Positions 8,931-18,700 of a stretch of DNA of 64,000 nucleotides are shown here, one piece after another. A program made the position numbers and the translations under genes. Source of the stretch: Sediminibacterium soli (GTDB lineage: Bacteria; Bacteroidota; Bacteroidia; Chitinophagales; Chitinophagaceae); contig NZ_JAACJR010000008.1 of the NCBI RefSeq assembly GCF_009939225.1, positions 1,299,107 to 1,363,106 of the forward strand, in the 5' to 3' direction. The number at the start of each line of letters is the position of its first letter. The stretch's first letter is position 1. Below the pieces are notes generated by a model, which worked only from the letters and a program-made list of their open reading frames with translations, made no database searches and had not been told where the DNA came from.

Positions 8931-10106
8931 CTACAGATTTTCTATAATGCCCGCAATTCCCTGGCCGCCGCCTACGCAGGCCGTGACCATGCCGTATTTT
9001 TTGTTGAGCCGTTTCATATCGTTCAGCAGCTGTACCGTAAGCTTGCAGCCGGTGCAACCCAGGGGATGACCCAATGCAATTGCCCCGCCGTTGATGTTAA
9101 CGATATCCGGATTGAGCCCCAGTTGGCGGATAACCGCCAGCGATTGCGAGGCAAACGCCTCGTTCAGTTCGATAAGTTCGATATCGTTCAGCTGCATATT
9201 GGCCTGCTTCAACACCTTGGGTATCGCCGCCACCGGACCGATGCCCATGATGCGCGGATGAACACCGGCAGAAGCGCAGTTCACGAGACGGCCGATGGGT
9301 TTTAATCCCAGTTCGTTTACCATCCGCTCGCTCATCACCAGCGCAAAGGCGGCGCCGTCGCTGGTCTGCGAAGAATTGCCGGCGGTAACACTGCCACCCG
9401 CCGCAAAAGCGGGTTTCAGTTTGCCAAGCGCTTCAATACTGGTATCGGCCCGCACGCCTTCATCGGTATCCACCACATAAGAGCGGGTTGCTTTTTTACC
9501 TTTTTCGTTCAGGTAGGTTTCTTCAACCGTTACCGGCAGTATGCCATTTCTGAAATAGCCATTTTCTATTGCATGTTTTGCTTTCTGGTGCGATGCCAGT
9601 GCAAATGCATCCTGTTCATCGCGGCTTACCCCGAATTCTTTTGCCACGGCTTCTGCGGTAAGTCCCATACTCAGGTAATAATCGGGATCGTCTTTGGCAA
9701 TGGAATAGGCGGGCACGGTCTTCCATCCTGCCGTAGGAACCAGGCTCATGCTCTCCGTTCCCCCGGCAATGATGCATTCCGCCATACCGGTACGTATCTT
9801 GGCCGTTGCCGTGGCAATGGCTTCGAGTCCGCTGGCACAATAACGGTTGATGGTAATACCCGCCACTTCAATACCCAGCGCCCTTGCGGCAATGATCCTG
9901 CCGAACTGTAAACCCTGTTCGGCTTCCGGAACCGCGTTGCCAACGATCAGATCATCCACTCTTTTCGGATCCAGCTGCGGTACCGATGCCGTGAGCCCTT
10001 TCACCACTTCCACGGCCAGGTCGTCCGGTCTGAAAAAACGAAACCCGCCCCGCTTGCTTTTTGTTACCGCGGTACGGTAGCCCGCTACGATATACGCTTC
10101 CTGCAT
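8931..10106 (-). CDS. acetyl-CoA C-acyltransferase / acetyltransferase (thiolase)
   Basis: 391 residues. Thiolases cleave 3-ketoacyl-CoA or condense two acetyl-CoA. The acylated cysteine is Cys90 (INRYCASGLEA); the second site has the conserved NGGAIALGHPLGCTG (His) and the CVGGGQGIA C-terminal Cys loop. The full-length fold is present. It could be the beta-oxidation thiolase FadA or an AtoB-type enzyme; no beta-oxidation partner is adjacent. The ATG at 10106 (MQEAYIVAGYRT) is preferred over 10127 because it matches the family start and lies 18 bp after a TATATTTG box. Confidence 0.92.
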   Translation of the reverse strand: MQEAYIVAGYRTAVTKSKRGGFRFFRPDDLAVEVVKGLTASVPQLDPKRVDDLIVGNAVPEAEQGLQFGRIIAARALGIEVAGITINRYCASGLEAIATATAKIRTGMAECIIAGGTESMSLVPTAGWKTVPAYSIAKDDPDYYLSMGLTAEAVAKEFGVSRDEQDAFALASHQKAKHAIENGYFRNGILPVTVEETYLNEKGKKATRSYVVDTDEGVRADTSIEALGKLKPAFAAGGSVTAGNSSQTSDGAAFALVMSERMVNELGLKPIGRLVNCASAGVHPRIMGIGPVAAIPKVLKQANMQLNDIELIELNEAFASQSLAVIRQLGLNPDIVNINGGAIALGHPLGCTGCKLTVQLLNDMKRLNKKYGMVTACVGGGQGIAGIIENL

Positions 10107-10124
10107 AACAAAGATTTTGCTTAC

Positions 10125-10132
10125 CAAATATA
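10125..10132 (-). promoter_or_regulatory. -7 box TATATTTG for the thiolase gene
   Basis: Perfect TAnnTTTG match 18 bp before the chosen ATG at 10106; it overlaps the alternative start at 10127, which argues against that start. Confidence 0.6.
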
Positions 10133-10245
10133 CGGATTATTCCGAAAAGTTGTTTATGCAACTAATACGCTCCTTACCCGCCGGCATTTCGCAGAAAAGA
10201 AACCATCCACGAATCCAAAATCTGCAAATCCCTGATCTTCCCCCC

Positions 10246-10253
10246 TATCTTCG
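10246..10253 (+). promoter_or_regulatory. -7-like box TATCTTCG for pyrD
   Basis: One mismatch to TAnnTTTG, ending 4 bp before the pyrD ATG. If used, the transcript would be leaderless. Confidence 0.45.
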
Positions 10254-10257
10254 CGCC

Positions 10258-11298
10258 ATGATCTACCCGCTGATCCGTAGTCTCTTATTCAATTTCGACC
10301 CGGAAAAAGTGCATTATTTTTCGATGAATATGCTGCGGTCGGTATGCAGCACTTCGGCCGGACTAAAGCTGGTGCAAAACTGTTTTGGTGTTAAGGAGCA
10401 GGGACTGGCAAAGGAGCTTTTGGGGCTGCATTTCCGAAACCCGGTGGGACTGGGTGCGGGCTTCGACAAAAACGCGCTGTACCTGCGCGAGCTGGAGGCG
10501 CTGGGTTTCGGGTTTGTGGAGATCGGCACCGTTACACCCAAACCGCAGGCAGGCAACGACAGACCGCGTCTGTTCCGGCTGCCGGATGACAAAGCCATCA
10601 TCAACCGCATGGGGTTTAATAACGACGGACTGGAAGCGGTGAAGCTGCGTCTGCAAAAATGGAATGAAAAAAAACAACAGCTGGTCGTGGGAGGTAATAT
10701 CGGTAAGAACAAGGTTACGGCCAATGAAGATGCCTGGAAAGATTATGCTGCCTGTTTCAGGGGCCTGTTTGATGAGGTGGATTATTTTGTTGTGAATGTA
10801 AGTTCTCCCAATACACCGGGCCTTCGAGAGCTGCAGGAAAAGGATGCCTTGCATAAGATACTTTCTGAGCTGCAGTCGATCAACCAGGGAAAGCCCAAGC
10901 CCAAACCATTGTTGTTGAAAATAGCACCTGATCTGACCATTGATCAGCTGAACGATATCATAGATCTTGCGCACGATGTAAGGTTAAGCGGTCTTGTTGC
11001 GACCAATACCACCATCAGCCGAGAAGGATTGAGTGAGCGTTCCGCCGCTGAAAGTAATAAGATCGGTGCGGGCGGATTAAGCGGAAAACCCTTGAAACGC
11101 AGATCTACGGAGGTAGTGGAATATCTTACGCAGCAAATGCAGGGAAGCGTTCCGGTTATCGCCAGCGGCGGCATCTTTACCGGTGAAGATGCAAGGGAAA
11201 AACTGGATGCAGGCGCATCGCTGGTGCAGGTCTGGACCGGGTTTATTTATGAAGGACCTTCTATCGTGAAAAATATCTGTCGCTGCCTTTCTGCGTAA
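10258..11298 (+). CDS. pyrD: dihydroorotate dehydrogenase (quinone), class 2
   Basis: 346 residues. It oxidises dihydroorotate to orotate in pyrimidine synthesis, passing electrons to the quinone pool. The N-terminal amphipathic segment (MIYPLIRSLLFNFDPEKVH) is the membrane-binding domain specific to class 2 enzymes. FMN and substrate motifs follow: GLGAGFDKN, GFVEIGTVTPKPQ, NRMGFNNDG, the catalytic-serine segment VNVSSPNTPGL (Ser182/183), and IASGGIFTGEDA. The ATG at 10258 is chosen because the frame upstream (from 10117) lacks similarity and a -7-like box abuts this start. Confidence 0.95.
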   Translation: MIYPLIRSLLFNFDPEKVHYFSMNMLRSVCSTSAGLKLVQNCFGVKEQGLAKELLGLHFRNPVGLGAGFDKNALYLRELEALGFGFVEIGTVTPKPQAGNDRPRLFRLPDDKAIINRMGFNNDGLEAVKLRLQKWNEKKQQLVVGGNIGKNKVTANEDAWKDYAACFRGLFDEVDYFVVNVSSPNTPGLRELQEKDALHKILSELQSINQGKPKPKPLLLKIAPDLTIDQLNDIIDLAHDVRLSGLVATNTTISREGLSERSAAESNKIGAGGLSGKPLKRRSTEVVEYLTQQMQGSVPVIASGGIFTGEDAREKLDAGASLVQVWTGFIYEGPSIVKNICRCLSA

Positions 11299-11326
11299 GG
11301 GCGCAACATTTGCAAACAACCAATAC

Positions 11327-12127
11327 ATGGAATCCTTATTTACTTCCGACAACCTGGTCAGTTTCCTGGTACTCGTAGTGCTCGAAGTGGTGCTTGGCAT
11401 CGACAATGTGATCTTCGTAAGCATCATCATGAGCCGCCTGCCCGAGAAATTACAACCCAAGGCGCGCATAACCTGGATGGTCAGCGGCATCCTGCTGCGG
11501 TCTGTGCTGCTGTTTGGCCTGAGCTGGCTGCTCTTGCAAAAAGGCAAGCCGCTGTTTTCCGTATTTGGCAAAGAGGTGGATCTGTCAAGCCTGGTAATGA
11601 TCGCCGGCGGTCTGTTCCTGATCTATAAAACGGTAAAGGAGATACACCACAAACTGGAGGGTGAAGAAGAACAGGCAACCGGCATCAAAGCAAAACCGCT
11701 TGGTTTTGGCAATGCAGTGGTGCAGATCATGCTGATCGATATGGTGTTCAGCTTCGACAGCATCATCACCGCCGGAGGTACGGCCAAAAGCCTGGAGATC
11801 ATGATCGCCGCCGTGGTGGTGGCCATGATCGTGATGTTCCTGTTCAGCCCGAAAATAGCGGGGTTCATACACAAACATCCCACGCTTAAAATGCTGGCCT
11901 TGTCGTTCCTGGTGCTGATCGGCTTTGTGCTGCTTGTGGAGGGCTGGGATTCGGAAAGATCACACGATCTGCACCTGAAGAACTATGTATATTTTGCGAT
12001 GGCCTTCTCATTTATCGTGGAACTGCTCAATATGCAGGTACGCAAACGCTATGCCCGCCCGGTGAAACTGCATGAGCCCCACCTGGACGATATAAAAGCA
12101 AACGACGGGGATGATATGGCCAGATGA
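11327..12127 (+). CDS. TerC-family integral membrane protein
   Basis: 266 residues with about seven membrane segments. The paired acidic motifs of the family are both present in transmembrane helices: EVVLGIDNVIFVS (near 20-32) and LIDMVFSFDSIITA (near 137-150). TerC/Alx proteins are linked to tellurite resistance and, in recent work, to manganese export during protein secretion; which applies here cannot be told. It lies 28 bp after pyrD, probably in the same direction of transcription but functionally unrelated. Confidence 0.88.
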   Translation: MESLFTSDNLVSFLVLVVLEVVLGIDNVIFVSIIMSRLPEKLQPKARITWMVSGILLRSVLLFGLSWLLLQKGKPLFSVFGKEVDLSSLVMIAGGLFLIYKTVKEIHHKLEGEEEQATGIKAKPLGFGNAVVQIMLIDMVFSFDSIITAGGTAKSLEIMIAAVVVAMIVMFLFSPKIAGFIHKHPTLKMLALSFLVLIGFVLLVEGWDSERSHDLHLKNYVYFAMAFSFIVELLNMQVRKRYARPVKLHEPHLDDIKANDGDDMAR

Positions 12128-12239
12128 GGGAGATTGCCGAAGGAGGATTGCAGAGATAAGGAATTGCAGACAGGAGGCGATTGAAGGCGGGAAAGTATGG
12201 GGCGATGGAGAATTTGGTGGATTGGGGAATTTTTGATTA

Positions 12240-12254
12240 CTTTGAATTACAAAG
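12240..12254. promoter_or_regulatory. operator-like palindrome, copy 1
   Basis: CTTTGAATTACAAAG lies 8 bp before the start of the membrane-protein gene. With its right flank (CGCTTTT) it matches the copy at 13215-13229 almost base for base over about 25 bp. Both flank the winged-helix regulator gene at 12899, so I infer they are that regulator's binding sites. Confidence 0.6.
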
Positions 12255-12262
12255 CGCTTTTT

Positions 12263-12880
12263 ATGGAAGAAAAAAACGAGCACCTGGATGCCCTGCGGGA
12301 TATCCGGAGCATGATGGAAAAGAGCAGCCGGTTTATCAGCCTGAGCGGGCTGAGCGGTATTGCCGCGGGCTGCTGCGCGCTGGCGGCTGCATTCTATATA
12401 TGGTGGCAGTTCAACGGCCAGCGTTTGTACGATTATACCGAAGAAAGAAATATGGTACTGGTAAGTTCCCTGCTGGCGGTGGGACTGGTTACGTTTGCCG
12501 CGGCGATCGTGCTGGCTTTTTTGTTCACCTACCTGCGGAGCAGGAAAACGGGTATCCCTATCTGGGGCAATACCGCGCAGCGGCTGATGCTGAATACGGC
12601 GATACCCCTGCTGGTGGGTGGCGTGGTGGTGCTGAAACTGCTGCAAATGGGCGTGATCGCGCTGGTGGCGCCGGTATGCCTGTTGTTTTACGGGCTGGCC
12701 CTGATCAACGGAAGTAAATATACCCTGCGGGAGATTCGCTGGCTCGGGTTCAGCGAGCTACTGCTGGGCATGCTCAATCTCTGGATGACCGGGTACGGTC
12801 TTTTTTTCTGGGCCCTCGGGTTCGGGGTACTGCATATACTTTACGGTGCCATCATGTGGTGGAAATACGAGAAACAATAA
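12263..12880 (+). CDS. six-helix membrane protein of unknown function
   Basis: 205 residues, not recognised. The N-terminal 25 residues are polar and helical (EEKNEHLDALRDIRSMMEKS), followed by about six hydrophobic segments and a lysine-tipped C-terminus, with no catalytic motif. It is 18 bp upstream of the winged-helix regulator gene and must share its transcript. The start at 12263 is chosen because the frame upstream (from 12197) runs through the operator-like palindrome. The same trio (membrane protein, regulator, CreD) suggests an envelope-stress or signalling role; that is inference. Confidence 0.85.
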   Translation: MEEKNEHLDALRDIRSMMEKSSRFISLSGLSGIAAGCCALAAAFYIWWQFNGQRLYDYTEERNMVLVSSLLAVGLVTFAAAIVLAFLFTYLRSRKTGIPIWGNTAQRLMLNTAIPLLVGGVVVLKLLQMGVIALVAPVCLLFYGLALINGSKYTLREIRWLGFSELLLGMLNLWMTGYGLFFWALGFGVLHILYGAIMWWKYEKQ

Positions 12881-12898
12881 AACAGGCCCCGGAGCAGC

Positions 12899-13198
12899 AT
12901 GAAGAATCCTATCGAACATCTTAATAAGGCATTTGACAGTCGCGTGAGGCTGGGTATTATGAGCGCCCTGCTGATGAACGAACAGGTCAGCTTTAACGAA
13001 CTGAAAGAATTGATCCAGGTTACAGACGGTAACCTGGCCAGTCACCTGAAAACCCTCGAAGAAGCTGCCTGTATCAAAGTGAACAAAAGTTTCATCGGCC
13101 GAAAAACCAATACCACCTATGCGGTTACCAGGGCCGGGGAAAAAGCTTTCAAGACACACCTGGAAGCGCTTGAACAGATGATACGCAACACGAAATAA
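12899..13198 (+). CDS. winged-helix transcriptional regulator
   Basis: 99 residues, a stand-alone winged helix. Residues about 8-80 give helix-turn-helix plus wing: FDSRVRLGIMSALLMNE, FNELKELIQVTDGNLASHLKTLE (recognition region), then GRKTNTTYAVTRAGEKAF (wing) and a C-terminal dimerisation helix. It has no ligand domain or metal-binding cysteines, so it is closest to the short MarR/ArsR-like proteins common in Bacteroidota. It sits between two copies of a palindromic operator and is likely self-regulating. Confidence 0.9.
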   Translation: MKNPIEHLNKAFDSRVRLGIMSALLMNEQVSFNELKELIQVTDGNLASHLKTLEEAACIKVNKSFIGRKTNTTYAVTRAGEKAFKTHLEALEQMIRNTK

Positions 13199-13214
13199 TT
13201 TTTTTGTATTTATA

Positions 13215-13229
13215 CTTTGAAATTCAAAG
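13215..13229. promoter_or_regulatory. operator-like palindrome, copy 2
   Basis: CTTTGAAATTCAAAG, a nearly perfect palindrome, lies 43 bp before creD and 17 bp after the regulator gene. It shares the flanks TAC on the left and C-CTTTT on the right with copy 1 at 12240-12254. Confidence 0.6.
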
Positions 13230-13272
13230 CACTTTTACATCAGTCAGATTTCTTACCCAAACCAACCGATAT

Positions 13273-14607
13273 ATGGAATTCAGCAAAACCCCGTTCCTAC
13301 CGCGCGCCATAGAAAATGCCGCAGCAAACAGGCCATTCACCAAAGGACTTATTACCGCCGCACTGACACTGCTGCTTTTGATCCCCACTCTTTTTATCGC
13401 CAACCTTGTGGAAGAACGCCAAAACCGGCAGGCACAGGTGGTGGCCGATGTCAGCAGCAAATGGGCCAGCGCCCAGCGCGTTACAGGGCCCTACCTGTAC
13501 ATTCCCTTCGTGCAGCAGGAGAAAATGCCCGATGGCACCAGCCGCGCCAGTAAACGCTACCTGTACCTGCTGCCCGACAACCTCTCCGTTACCGCCGACA
13601 TTGTTCCCGAGCAAAGACCCCGCTCCATCTACAAAGTGCTGCTGTACCGAAGCTCCGTTACCGCAAAAGGAAACCTTTCGCTGTCATTTCCCGCGGAGTT
13701 CAACAGCCAGTCACTGTTGTTATCGGAAGCCCGGGTATGCATCGGCATCACGGATTTCAAGGGCATCGAAAAAAAGATCGCCATCGGCATCAATGGCAAA
13801 ACCTATGATCTTCTGCCGGGCTTACCCGCTGCAGACATGGATTCCGTGGGACTTTCTGCCGCCATCGACCTGTCTGGACTGTCCGCAAACCAATCGCTCG
13901 AATTCAGCCTGCCCATGCAGTTACGGGGCAGCCGGCAACTTCATTTTGCGCCTATGGCAGGCAGCAGCCGGTTCACCATTCGTTCAGCCTGGCCTGATCC
14001 TTCTTTTGACGGCAGCACGCTTCCCTCTGAACGCGAAATAAAAAAAGACGGGTTCACGGCCGTCTGGGAATTCAGCAGGGCCAATCTTCCTTTCAATACC
14101 GTATTATCCGCCGGCCAGGTGCCGCGTTCGTCTTTTGATTTTGGCGTAAGCATGTTGCAGCCAACCGATCAGTATGCAAAAACCGCCAGGAGCATCAAAT
14201 ACGCCATACTGGTTATCGGTCTCAGCTTTGCCCTGTTCTTTATCATCGAGATCATGCAGCAGCGGCCCATGCACCCGGTGCAGTACGTGCTGATCGGCAT
14301 GGCGCTATCCATCTTCTATATCCTGCTGTTATCGCTGAGCGAATTCATTTTATTCAACCAGGCCTACCTGGTTGCGGCGGCGGCCACCCTGCTGCTGGTT
14401 ACCCTGTATGTAAAATCGCATTTCAGGCAATGGAAGACAGCGCTTGTTTTCGGCTCGGTGCTGGCCGGGCTGTACACGTTTATTTTCATCCTGATACAGC
14501 TGGAAGATACGGCGCTGCTGCTGGGCAGTATCGGTCTGTTCCTGATTCTGGGCGGTATCATGTTCCTGAGCCGGAAAGTGAACTGGTACCCGGTACAGAA
14601 CCGCTGA
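13273..14607 (+). CDS. creD: CreD-family inner membrane protein
   Basis: 444 residues. One N-terminal membrane segment (about 22-42) is followed by a roughly 270-residue extracytoplasmic domain with the motif TGPYLYIPFV, and then five or six C-terminal membrane segments starting near residue 310. This is the layout of CreD (cell envelope integrity, linked to beta-lactam and colicin responses in enterics and Aeromonas). Here no CreBC kinase pair is present; the nearby winged-helix regulator seems to take that place. I start at 13273 (MEFSK) because the frame from 13204 would include the operator. Confidence 0.88.
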   Translation: MEFSKTPFLPRAIENAAANRPFTKGLITAALTLLLLIPTLFIANLVEERQNRQAQVVADVSSKWASAQRVTGPYLYIPFVQQEKMPDGTSRASKRYLYLLPDNLSVTADIVPEQRPRSIYKVLLYRSSVTAKGNLSLSFPAEFNSQSLLLSEARVCIGITDFKGIEKKIAIGINGKTYDLLPGLPAADMDSVGLSAAIDLSGLSANQSLEFSLPMQLRGSRQLHFAPMAGSSRFTIRSAWPDPSFDGSTLPSEREIKKDGFTAVWEFSRANLPFNTVLSAGQVPRSSFDFGVSMLQPTDQYAKTARSIKYAILVIGLSFALFFIIEIMQQRPMHPVQYVLIGMALSIFYILLLSLSEFILFNQAYLVAAAATLLLVTLYVKSHFRQWKTALVFGSVLAGLYTFIFILIQLEDTALLLGSIGLFLILGGIMFLSRKVNWYPVQNR

Positions 14608-14671
14608 CAATACATAAAACAAAAGAGACCTAATTTGCAGAACAGGGATATCGTATACAATACACATAATC

Positions 14672-15034
14672 ATGAAACAACAGGCAATTACCCGGGCTTT
14701 CAGGCATGCATGGGATGGCATTTCTGTTTTTTTCCGTCATGACCGCAATGGCAGGATACATCTTGCCGCTGCCATACTGGTGTTGCTGGCCGGGTGGTAT
14801 TTTTCGGTAAGTGCGGTGGAATGGTGCATTCTCTGTCTCTGCGTGGCACTTGTGATCGGGCTTGAGATGATGAACCATGCGCTGGAGAAGCTGTGCAATA
14901 TGGTACACGAAGAATGGCACCCGGTAGTAAAGGTCATCAAGGATGTGTCTGCCGGCGCCGTACTGGTCGCATCAGTGATCAGCCTGATCACTGGCCTGAT
15001 TATTTTTCTTCCCAAACTACAATCGATCCTATGA
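14672..15034 (+). CDS. diacylglycerol kinase family protein (DgkA-like)
   Basis: 120 residues with three membrane helices. DgkA-type kinases phosphorylate diacylglycerol or undecaprenol at the inner membrane. The family layout is present: FRHAWDGI at the N-terminus, RNGRIHLAAA, SAVEWCIL, then E-x2-N-x3-E (EMMNHALEK, where the usual form is NTAIE), and KDVSAGAVLVAS. The altered NHALE still keeps the key Asn and Glu. It overlaps the next gene by 4 bp (ATGA). Confidence 0.88.
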   Translation: MKQQAITRAFRHAWDGISVFFRHDRNGRIHLAAAILVLLAGWYFSVSAVEWCILCLCVALVIGLEMMNHALEKLCNMVHEEWHPVVKVIKDVSAGAVLVASVISLITGLIIFLPKLQSIL

Positions 15035-15678
15035 AAATTACGAATATCAGCAAGCTCCTGTTGCTGTCTGTGAGTTTTACCATGACGATGTTACTGGTGC
15101 GTTTTTTCTATTCGCATACCATGGATTACCGTTTTTATGGTTGGAATACTTTTCTGGCGGCTATCCCCTACCTGGTGAGTACGCAACTGATCAAACTCAG
15201 GAGGTTCAGTGTATTCGCGGGGTTTCTGCTGATAGTCTGGCTGCTGTTCTTCCCAAATGCACCGTATATCATCACAGACCTGCTGCATTATGAAGAGCGG
15301 CCGCCTGTGCCTTTCTGGTACGATATACTGCTGGTTACTTCCGCTGCATGGAACGGTCTGATCCTGGGCCTGGTATCGCTGATGAATATCGAAAAATTCC
15401 TGCACAAATTCCTGAAGCCGCTGTGGGTGAATACCTGTGTTGTATTCAGTCTGTTGCTTTGCGGTTACGGTGTGTTTATCGGGCGCTTTCTCCGGTATAA
15501 CAGCTGGGATATTGTAACCGATCCGGGGTCGCTGGTATATGCTTCCGCGCATCATGTATTGCTGCCGCAGCGTTACTCCAAGCTATGGGTGTTTACCTTA
15601 CTGTTCACCGTACTGCTGACGATCATTTATTATACCCTGAAGCACCTGCCTGCAGCGGTGAGAGAGCAGAAGGAATAA
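15031..15678 (+). CDS. DUF1361 membrane protein
   Basis: 215 residues with about seven membrane segments. The family hallmark FFPNAPYIITDLLH is at about 76-89, followed by PPVPFWYDILLVTSAAWNG and GVFIGRFLRYNSWDIV. No function is known for DUF1361. The ATG at 15031 overlaps the stop of the kinase gene (ATGA), so the two are translationally coupled and may act on the same membrane lipid step; that is inference. Confidence 0.88.
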   Translation: MKITNISKLLLLSVSFTMTMLLVRFFYSHTMDYRFYGWNTFLAAIPYLVSTQLIKLRRFSVFAGFLLIVWLLFFPNAPYIITDLLHYEERPPVPFWYDILLVTSAAWNGLILGLVSLMNIEKFLHKFLKPLWVNTCVVFSLLLCGYGVFIGRFLRYNSWDIVTDPGSLVYASAHHVLLPQRYSKLWVFTLLFTVLLTIIYYTLKHLPAAVREQKE

Positions 15679-15719
15679 TTTGGAAGTGTGCTGATTTGAC
15701 AATTTGAAAATGAGAGGAC

Positions 15720-15762
15720 GGCTGTATGGTTAGCTGTTGTATAACAGGATAGCCATGCAGCC
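15720..15762. repeat. palindrome family A, copy 2
   Basis: Arms at 15720-15738 and 15743-15762 pair around a 4-nt loop with one bulge and T/C (G-U) differences; the outer core is GGCTG-ATGG-TA. It lies between convergent genes ending at 15678 and 15775, like copy 1 at 7826. Confidence 0.7.
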
Positions 15763-15774
15763 ATTAAACATTTT

Positions 15775-18700
15775 TTAGAAATCAAATCCCATGGCAAAAT
15801 ACCATACCGGGCTGCCTTTGAATACGCCTTTCATGGGCCAGCCGGCATCCAGCTTCATAAAATAACCCAGCAGGGTGCTGCGTACACCAAAACCATAGCC
15901 CCCGGCAAAAGGACCCAGACCGCCGGCATCCAGCCTTACCACCACGGGGGTGCCTGCCTGCTGGTAAATAACACTGGGTCGCTTGATGCCATTGTATTTA
16001 CCGTTCCATGCGGTACCCAGGTCTACAAACTGCACCAGCTGAAAATTGCGGAGGAAGGCGTTGTTGATAGGCCTGTTAAGCAGCGTGGAGAATACCGGAA
16101 AACGGAATTCGCTGTTGATCACAAACGCATTGTTACCATTGGCCACATTCTGGTTATAACCCCGCATGTTGACCGCGAGCGACTGAAACGCATAACTCTG
16201 GTCCGCGGCCGGCGGGTTGTTGTTGAATTTCGGACTGATCCATCCGTCAACGCCACCCAGGTAATAGATCAGTTTTTTATCTCCCCATGAGAAATCCGCA
16301 GCTGCACGTCCTGCCCAGATAAAGTTGCGGTAGATCTTATGATAGTAACGTCCGTCAAAGCCAAAGTTATAGGTTGCCTTACCGCCGGCGGTGGTGGGCA
16401 TGTTCATATCCAGGTATACCTTATAGCGAAGACCCACCCATATATTCTGCGTAGGATTGATGGTATTGTCGTGCACGTACTCAAAACGCGTGAGCATATA
16501 CTTGCTCAGCGTATCGGGGAATTTCAGTGCATTGGGATCGGGTATTCCTGTACTGTTGTCGTAAGAGCGGAGTACGCCCCTGTCTGTACGGAACCCTACC
16601 GTGGCCCGCAGGCTTTTTACCTCGTTCAGCGGATAGCTTACATTGGCCTGGTACAGGTTGGTGTACAGCATGGTATTGTAAGGCGTATTGAAAAAATTGC
16701 TCACATTGCTCCGGTAATAGGTAAGTCCCCAATCGAGCCGTTTGCGGTAGTTCTGGAAGGTGAAGAAGATGTCTTTATCGCTCAGGTCTGTTCCCAGTCT
16801 TACACCGCCCACGAATTTCACATCTTCCATCAGGTCGCTCACGCCCACACGGAAAGTGAAGTTGAAATCGTTTCCGTTATTGAGCTGTATCGGGCCCGAA
16901 CCGCCGCCGTAAGGCTGGTAGCGGTTGATCAGTATGTTATTGGTAAAGCCGGCCAGCACATAATCCGAATTAAACTTCAGCCGGTAATCGAATAAGCGGG
17001 ATCTCGATAAGATGGAGGAGGGTGTATTCGGCAACGCGCTGTTGCTGTTCTTTCTTATGGCCGTATCGGGTTTTTCGTCTGCGAATTCGTTCTGGAAAAA
17101 GTCGTTCGCTTTTTTGGCGGTATCGGCAGCGGCTTTGTTGTATACGATGGCTTTGCCGCCCACGGTGCGCTGTTCCTGGTTCAGCTGCCGTATGTATTCT
17201 GTTGGTCTTGCATTCACGTTACGGCGGACCAGGGCGATGGAATCTACCTTGAGTTTGTACACAAACTTGAAGTCTCCCTCCTTTCTTACCTCGCTCACCT
17301 GCCCGTTGTTGCCTGCGATACGTGTTTCGAGCAGGGAACTCTGGTAATTGGTGATGGGAAAGGTATACGTGGAGTCTTTGTATACCTGGAAATAACCGGT
17401 GCTGTCGGGCTCCTGTTTCTGCCATGCCCGCAGCGTGGAATCAAATTCTTTTGGCGATGGGTTACGCAGCAATTCATCACCGATATAGTACAGTGTGTCC
17501 AGACCGTTGCGCTGTGTTGCAAAGAACCCCGCCCACCGGTTGCCGATGCCATTTGCATCGGATACATAGGTAAAATGGTTGGTATTGTACTGCATCGGGT
17601 AACGCGCGTTGCCGGCCTTTACATTCGTGAGCTGCGCCAGCTGTTTTTCCTTGCTGTCGTTCAGCACATCCACCATGTAAATATTGAAAGGGTGTTTTCC
17701 CGGCAATACCGTATCGGCATTCGGCGCCAGGGGGGCCGGCCGGTTGGAAGAGAATATAATACCCACCCTGTTGGGAAATGCAACGAACGAGGGGTCCAGA
17801 TCATCGTAAACATCGTTGGTGATCTGTGTGGCTTTCTGCTGCTCTATCTTATAGGTGTAGATATCCGAATGCCCGTTCTTTACAGCACTCAGCACAAGGG
17901 TATTGGCATCCAGCATAAATGACGCGTCAAGCACCTGGTCAAAATCGGGTATCTCCTGTTTGAAACGTTTGTATTTGGCAAGCGCATCGTATACGAACAT
18001 CTTCACTTTGCCGTTTTCCCAGTACATCACCAGCAGGCGGGTGCCTTTGCCGTCCCATGCAAGAATGGGGTAATTGGGATTGATATCACCCTGGTTGGTG
18101 CGCACGCCGATCTTCAGCAAAGTTCTTGCATCGTAAAAATTCTCCATCAGTTTTACGGCATACTGTCCTTTCTTAAACTCCACCACGGCATAGGTGTTGC
18201 TGCGGAAGTTGGGATTGGCCTGGAAACGGAAATAATCGTTTTTCGATACATCTTCCGAAACCACCATCTGCCCCTTGGGCTGGTTGCGGCGCTGGCGGAT
18301 ATCCTTTGCATACAATTCCTGCTCGTACTGCATAAAATCGCTCAGCACTTCCTTGTATTTGCGTTTGCATACCCGCAAACAGGCATTGTTCAGGTTCTTG
18401 TAGATGCGTGCCAGGTACAGCAGGTAGGTTACATTGTCTTTACGGTATTTATCCGCAATGTATTTCCAGAAAGCATGACCTGCGAGCACCGGTTTTTCAA
18501 AGGCGAACTGGTAAAAAGAGTTGTACCTGCCGCCCAGCATGGCGCTTTTCAGTTCATCGTCTTTTTCGGTGCTCCAGGGCTGGGCCGCATAGGCAACATA
18601 ACCGTCTACCAGCCATTTGGGAAGATCAAGCAATGCCTGGTTGCTGGCAAACTCGCCGATATCGTCCCCAAACAGCATATTATCCGTCAGCACACGCGCA

